Assembly: GCA_949825025.1 (NCBI GenBank)
Contig: OX463784.1
Location: 7,943,431 to 8,007,430, forward strand
DNA from: Siphlonurus alternatus
Lineage: Eukaryota; Arthropoda; Insecta; Ephemeroptera; Siphlonuridae
Reading direction: 5' to 3'
Length of the DNA: 64,000 nucleotides
How positions within the stretch are numbered: the first letter of the stretch is position 1; each line of letters starts with the position of its first letter. This document shows positions 58,275 to 64,000 of the stretch, piece by piece. A program made the position numbers and the translations under genes. Under the pieces are notes generated by a model. It was not told the DNA's origin and made no database searches. It was given only the letters and a program-made list of their open reading frames with translations.

Positions 58275-61200
58275 CCATATATTAACATTGAAAATGATTA
58301 ATTTTACGTAAAATTATATAGTTTAATAATAACACAAGTTGAAAATAGAGCATAAAATGCATATCATTATGTTAAAATTTGGTTTCAACCATCAAAATTA
58401 TATACAGCCATCATAACAAAAAAAACATATTTACTTAATATATAGAAAACATATTTATACAACAATACAAAGGAAATAATTAAATGCAAATTATAATGAT
58501 TACCTTGCATAAATTTCTCATGTAACTGAATATGAAAATGAACCTTATTGATTGTCCACTATGAAAGTGACATCCTGCAGAGATGAAGTCAAGATGAGAG
58601 AAAGCAGAGAAAGCTTTCGTCATTACTGCTGAAGAATAAGTAATTAGATGGCTGCATAATTCCCTTGTTGATCATTTGGACGAAAGTGAAAATATCTGTG
58701 CGTATTAGTTTTAATTGACGGTGCTTATGTATTTTTAATTGTTATTGTTTTCACTTATTTTTATAATATTAACTATGGTTAGTTTCTGATTCAAGTTATT
58801 ATTAATGATATAATTATAACGTAATAAAAATATTCTACATTTTTTTTTTCTTTTAAAATTATAGTAAAAAATGTAATGTGTGTTATTTAATAAGAGTGAA
58901 GTTAATTATATACTATACGTAAGAGAAATATAAAATAAAATAACTTATTTTTATCGACGTTCTGTATATATGTATGCTCACCAGTATACAGTGTGAAGTT
59001 TCTTAATTTCTATTTCTATATAATTATATGCTCATTGAAAATTATATTAAAGAGTTGAGACTTGAGAGTAATTCAATTGTACAATTAAATTAAATTTTAT
59101 TATTTAAATGTAATATTTCTTCTTATGCTCTGAACATTTCAAGTAAATAATTTATAATTTCTTAAAATAACAATTATTAAACATAAGAAAGTCAAATTTA
59201 TTACAAATTTAAGAATAATTATTCTGCTTCTACATAAGGCTTCTACATTTATATCTTAATAAATAACCTGTATGATTTGTTTTAGAGAAACCCTCTTATT
59301 TTTTCAAATGACCAAATGCCTCCAAAGAGCGTGGTCTTACATTTAATAAATATTTCTTGAGAAAATTCTGATAAAAAAAATCATAGTTTCATAATTTGAT
59401 ACCTTTTATTCATTTATATACAATTAAAAAGTCTATAGCAGGTTCTTGATTATGACCATATCTTATTTCCACACACCCATATAATTATCGAGAGAGACCA
59501 CGTTGCACAATGATATTACGGTGTTGCGTAACAGGTCGATTTAACCCTTAATATTATTGGAGAAGTTACCAGACAATACTAGAGGGTGCTGAGAACATTT
59601 TCGGGTCCTGCGCTGTGAGAACTTCAGTCGGTACGCGGTCTCCGAGTTGCACACACGTGTCTGTTCCTCGTCCAGTATTGTTATATAATATCTGTGGTCC
59701 ACTGATATATCTGCAGTTTCTACTTTCGCATTTCAGCTGCAATTTCAGTGTTCATTTTTTATTACTGTTGCATAAAAAAACAGTACTTAAGACACCATTA
59801 AACTAAGTACTGTAAACGTTATATCACTGCAGTAAAGAAAATTATAAACAATAAAACATCATTATACATATTTTCTACAAAAACAATTTTTTCTTATAGT
59901 ACATAAATAAAAGTGTACAAAAACCAAAGCTTTTGCATAAACGTTGATTGTTATAGTGTGCTGTTTCATTTTCTGAAATAAAAGAAGAAACAACACCCAT
60001 TGGCAAGATGACGATGACAATGTATAGAAGTAAGTGTCACTAACCCCTGACCTTTGTAACATATGCAGTCTGGAGATGATAAGGTTCATATTTGTATTGA
60101 TTTTAATGTATTTTTAAACTTTATTCTAATATTGCGACGTAATGTTTATATTTAAAACTGTATGGTGTAAATAATTACTCAAAGAGACTTAGTTTTGATA
60201 AAGTATGTTTGCTTTTAGTTATATTTGCAAACAAGAATTTTATTTTTATGTTTTGTTTATTATTTTTTATTTTTTTCAATTATCTTTGCAATATTGCAGT
60301 TTTTATGCAGATTTAAAAACAAAAATTCTCTCTATATTATCAACGTTTACTTTCTTTCATTATCTTTATGTATATGAAATAATCTTGATACAGAAGGAAT
60401 ATTTTTTTTCTTCCTTTCTGTTATTTAATGTTATACATTAGTAGTCTTAAAGGTTTCTAAACAACTTCATCTTAATTTATTGATTTGAAAAAGTGAAACT
60501 CGAGCAAGGAATCGAAACTTGAATTAAGTTTTCACTGTTTAATTTTTGTTATTAAAATATTATAAATGATATAATATCATTACTAAATAATCATGCATGT
60601 TGAAAATGCACTTTCCATTTTTAATTGTAATTAAAATAATATAAATTAATTAATAATTAGTCAATGCTTTATCATAAAATCATATTTCTGCTTTATATAC
60701 AGTGTTATACACGTCACCGATTATAATTTAATTAATATTGTGTTTTTAATATGTAAATTAAATTGGTACTCGAAAGCAATTTATTTCATTATAATTGTAT
60801 ATTATTCAGGTAATATATAATATAAAATATAAATTTAAATTCACCGTGTCAATATATGGATGTATTAATTGATTTTAAATTAAATGAATATTCATTGAAG
60901 ATATTAAAAAAATACATAATTATATGGTTTTCATTTCTCAGAATATAAATTATTCGTTATAACATTCTTTGCTCCGAAATAGTCGATTGTGAATAGTTTG
61001 TCTTTTTGTCAGATTTCATATCTCAATTATCTCAAATAATACTGATTGATTATATTTGTTTAAAACAATTTAAATTGTCTTAGAATAATGTTCTTTGTTT
61101 TAAAATAATATCAATCAAAATATGACAAGAAAAGTACGAACTAAATATGAATTGTTGGAAAGTTTATTATTTGATTTTCTTAATAAATAATATATACAGT

Positions 61201-61483
61201 AAAAAAGTTTGAAAATAAAAGCACTTCAATCCAGAATTTAAAATTAATATTTTTTTATGACAGAAATAATTTAAATTAGCATAAAAAATATTGTAGGATT
61301 CAGCGTTGCAGAATATATGAAGGCAATTTTTATTTAATTGCCTGCATGTGATTGATCCTTTCTGTTTAATTTAGCATGAAATAAATAAAAATAACAACAT
61401 AAATATGAGGAGCTTAGTAACAAGTGAACTTAAATAATTCTGCAAAAATATGAGTTTGGTTCATTCATGTCCCGAGCGATCTT
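58275..61483. other. 3.2 kb AT-rich sequence
   Basis: I see no gene or strong repeat. A small GC-rich patch at 59580-59670 contains ACTTCAGTCGGTACGCGG, an initiator-like TCAGT without a good downstream element. Confidence 0.45.
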
Positions 61484-61625
61484 TTGGCTTTACTCCAGCT
61501 CCCACTACGCAACACCCCCTCCCCTATTCTCCAGCAGTTACGTCATTCCCCCCTCCTCTACTTCCAGCACCCACCCCTACTTGTCCAGTATTGCGCAAAT
61601 TTCCCTCCCCCCCCCCCAGAATTTT
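61484..61625 (+). repeat. C-rich, purine-poor strand segment
   Basis: About 140 bases consist mainly of C and T (CCCCCTCCCCTATTCTCC, CCCTCCTCTACTTCCAGC, a C run at 61605-61617). The proline- and leucine-rich open frame across it reflects composition. Confidence 0.5.
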
Positions 61626-61737
61626 CTAGCTGCGCAGTAACTAGATGTTACATAGATTTATTACTGCTGGAAAAGCGCTCGATTTTCTTTCCAGACCTTG
61701 CTTCTCCAGAACTTTTCAATGTCATAGTCTACCAGAC

Positions 61738-61885
61738 TAAAGCTGTTATTATACGATGCGATTTTACAATTTTTCCTTACATATACAAGGGAACTTCATC
61801 AACTACATTTGTTTGTATAGAGGATGAAATTTTCTTGTATAGAAAAATTGTACGCAAAATTGTATCGTGTATAATACAGACTTTA
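61738..61885. mobile_element. AAGCCTATATTACACG family, diverged copy
   Basis: AAAGCTGTTATTATACGATG at the left and TTGTATCGTGTATAATACAG with ACTTTA at the right. The interior has TTTTTCCTTACA and GATGAAATTTTCTTGTA as in the copy at 1464. Confidence 0.7.
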
Positions 61886-62534
61886 TAGTCTCTGATAGGC
61901 TGTATATAATAATTATTTGAGCATTAATTATATAAGCGTGATTAATCATTTATGTACTTGATATTTTACATTTTTAAAATGGTGTGTAAATAAGCAAATA
62001 ATAATGGTTTAAATAAACACTTATTTTAATTGCTGTTACATAAATAAAAATTTGCCATATTATATTTTATTGTACATCAGGTAAAATATAAACTCGAATA
62101 TGTATATTGTTATTATATACGTTTTTACATGCAATCAGGTAAATGATATAAAAAAAACTGTTGTTGTATCATGTACTTTTCAATTTACAAAGCATGCAAC
62201 TTTATATTATATGCATGGAGTATGTTTACAGGAAAATTGAATAAAATACAATAAAATATAAATAACAATAATGTATTTTTACAATCGCGAAACTTCTATA
62301 CATATAATGAAATCTACTTCAGAAAAAAATACTTAAAATATTTGTTGCATGTTAAAATAACCAATAAAACTGTTTTCTTCTATATTGCATTGGCCATTGT
62401 TATAAAGTAGTAAAAAAAATATTTTCTACCGTAAAATGGAAACAATAAAATTTGCTCGCATGTTTTTATGTAAATTGAATACATTTTCCGTATCGTGTTT
62501 TCAAATAATATTTTGTTATGGACTACCACAAGGT
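61886..62534. other. AT-rich sequence
   Basis: I see no gene or strong repeat. Confidence 0.5.
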
Positions 62535-62605
62535 CTCTGTATGACGTCAGAGTAGAACCCCTGGCCATTATCGAGCGCTCAATTGAGGAAATGATATCCA
62601 GCAAT
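62535..62605. other. GC-richer patch with TGACGTCA
   Basis: TATGACGTCAGAGTAGAACC is followed by CCCTGGCCATTATCGAGCGC. The CCCTGGCCAT-TATCGAGC wording recurs at 63542-63558. The minus strand is open here (IERSIMARGSTLTSYRDLV), but no family is recognised. Confidence 0.3.
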
Positions 62606-62817
62606 GTTGTACAGTGCAGCTATTTAATTTAACTGGGTGACGTCATCATACAAGAATAAGATGCAAGTAATCTAGACAATTTTTTTATTACCATTTGTTA
62701 TAATATGGAGTATAATATATAGGTTAATTTGCAATATATTAGGCTTAAAAAAAATTTAGTGTAATATATTTTATATTTGATCAAGTCGGCAATAAAATCT
62801 TCATTAAAAGTCATAAT
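62606..62817. other. AT-rich sequence with TGACGTCA at 62638
   Basis: GGTGACGTCATCAT is present. I see no gene. Confidence 0.4.
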
Positions 62818-62990
62818 GGGCATTCATATAACGCGAATCTAGAAAAAAAAAATCGGGGGAGGGGGGGCCTTTTCATAAGGCCAATGTTAAAACAAAATAT
62901 TGAGTGGGGGAAATGCCTATATTGCCCATGTTAAATCTGAAATTTCGGTGGGGGGGGGGGGGGCAGCCTCACCCCCCCCTAGATTCTCAC
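62818..62990. mobile_element. G/C-run element with GCGAATCTAG / CTAGATTCTC ends
   Basis: GAATCTAGAAAAAAAAAATC with a G-rich block is followed by a second G run (62950-62963), then CACCCCCCCCTAGATTCTC. The inner CATAAGGCCAATGTTAAA matches the repeat at 46850. It is likely a composite, decayed element. G runs make exact length uncertain. Confidence 0.45.
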
Positions 62991-63499
62991 CTGCATATAT
63001 ATTGATGCAAAATGACAAGTTTAAATCGCTAATTCATAATAGGAAATATTATATTAGCCACAATTCCTCCTTGAATTAATTTCTCATTGATATATAGCAT
63101 ACAAAATTATAATAAATAATAAATTAAGCACTTTCTTGACAATAAATTAAAAATATTTTATTCATAACATCATCTTTAATTTGAGTAAATTCATATAAGC
63201 ATAAGCATACAGAATTATTTACATGCAGATTCGATGCAATTAAATTGGGGATATATTCAAATTAACTTAACTAAGGTAGTTTAACACGTAAAACAGGTAT
63301 AGTTAAACGTGGTTAAGCTAAACGTGGTTAGAAACCTGGCTAACTGCTTCGTGAATCGCACCAATTATTACAATTTATTCTTCTGAAGTCACTAAAAAAT
63401 TCTAAAAATGTTATTTTAAGTTTGTAATCTCACTTAGAAATGAAATGTTTCAAAATTATACTGCAGCAATATGAAAACACTTGTGTCAATGTAAATATT
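62991..63499. other. AT-rich sequence
   Basis: I see no gene. Short repeated words TTAAACGTGGTTA and CTAAACGTGGTTA lie at 63303-63332. Confidence 0.45.
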
Positions 63500-63640
63500 T
63501 TGAGCACCGATGACGTCACCGCGACCCAACACGTGTCGTATCCCTGGCCATATCGAGCTGACTGACCTGGGGTAACTCGTCCAAGGATCTCCAGGCAGTC
63601 GATGCGCCGGATCGACTTGCGCGGATATAATATTCAGTGA
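63500..63640. promoter_or_regulatory. GC-rich, CpG-containing island of unknown role
   Basis: It contains TGACGTCACC (63511), an ACACGTGT E-box (63529-63536), CCCTGGCCATATCGAGC, and GATGCGCCGGATCGACTTGC. On the minus strand CCCCAGGTCAGTCAG offers a donor-like CAG-GTCAGT. It could be a promoter or a first exon, but no decisive core element is seen. Confidence 0.3.
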
Positions 63641-63703
63641 AATGTTATTATACAGTTCTGCAGGTCAAGTGCAACGTATCAGGATTGTTTTACATTGCGA
63701 ATA

Positions 63704-63964
63704 ATGGAGGCTTCAAGTGTGCCCCGGTGGAAAAATGTAATCCATAAGCCACAATGTTAGAAAAATTTAAATTTTTTCTCAGTGCAGTAACTGTTGAAGC
63801 TATTAATTTGAAACTATCTCCCATACTCTCCCATTTAGAGTTCTTCTGATGATGAATCAAGAAATTATTTTCTTCTACAAAAATGCCAAAAAAGTGATTT
63901 CATTTTTTTTTTTTTTTTTTTTAAATAGGACAGTGCCGCAAAATCAGGTTACTTGAAGCCTCTA
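63704..63964. mobile_element. TAGAGGCTTCAAG terminal-repeat element, copy 2
   Basis: ATGGAGGCTTCAAGTGTGCC at the left and ACTTGAAGCCTCTA at the right. The interior aligns with the element at 44210 (CCATAAGCC, ATGTTAGAAAAATT, AGTAACTGTTGAAGCTATT). A long T run interrupts it at 63906-63922. Confidence 0.8.
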
Positions 63965-64000
63965 CTATACAGTATATCGTTGTGTGGTACACTCGTTACC

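Noticed and set aside
61484..61888. A 134-codon frame, the longest in the window
   Set aside because: Its first half is a C-rich low-complexity tract and its second half runs through a palindromic MITE.

Overview
The window is a very AT-rich stretch of animal nuclear DNA, almost all of it intron or intergenic sequence packed with short interspersed repeats. It contains no complete gene, no rRNA or tRNA gene, no bacterial-type operon and no CRISPR array. The only coding sequence I can support is three short exons on the + strand, flanked by standard GT/AG splice sites. They carry the C-terminal half of an SH3 domain (3145-3254), a 39-base acidic micro-exon (4963-5001) and a helical, charged segment (54216-54285). 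Their reading phases are compatible, so I read them as consecutive exons of one SH3-domain gene with a 49.2 kb intron. Its beginning and end lie outside the window and I cannot name it with confidence.

Organism: an invertebrate metazoan, judged from the long introns, GC-rich exons in AT-rich DNA, 5S-rRNA-derived SINEs whose head resembles arthropod-type 5S rRNA, and many palindromic MITE-like elements. An arthropod, perhaps a hemipteran, is my best guess, but the sequence here does not prove it.

Layout: 1-3144 is AT-rich with one antisense SINE and a cluster of three related hairpin elements. 3145-5001 holds exons 1 and 2, a triple TGACGTCA cluster and a nested transposon pair. 5002-54215 is the large intron. 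It holds several further SINEs, five more TTAA-flanked palindromes, five other multi-copy inverted-repeat families, a 443 bp palindrome containing a tandem dimer (41242-41684), microsatellites, and a GC-rich candidate first exon or promoter (9961-10139). 54216-64000 holds exon 3, then more repeats and two GC-rich islands near 62.5 and 63.5 kb.

The most notable content is repeat biology. Two subfamilies of 5S-derived SINE share one conserved tail. Six long palindromes are bordered by TTAA, and one of them carries a second element with an 8-base target duplication. One terminal-inverted-repeat family carries paired CCGGAAGT (ETS-type) motifs at its ends. The palindrome TGACGTCA (CRE/ATF type) occurs 16 times, far above what base composition would give. 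All counts and coordinates were made by eye.
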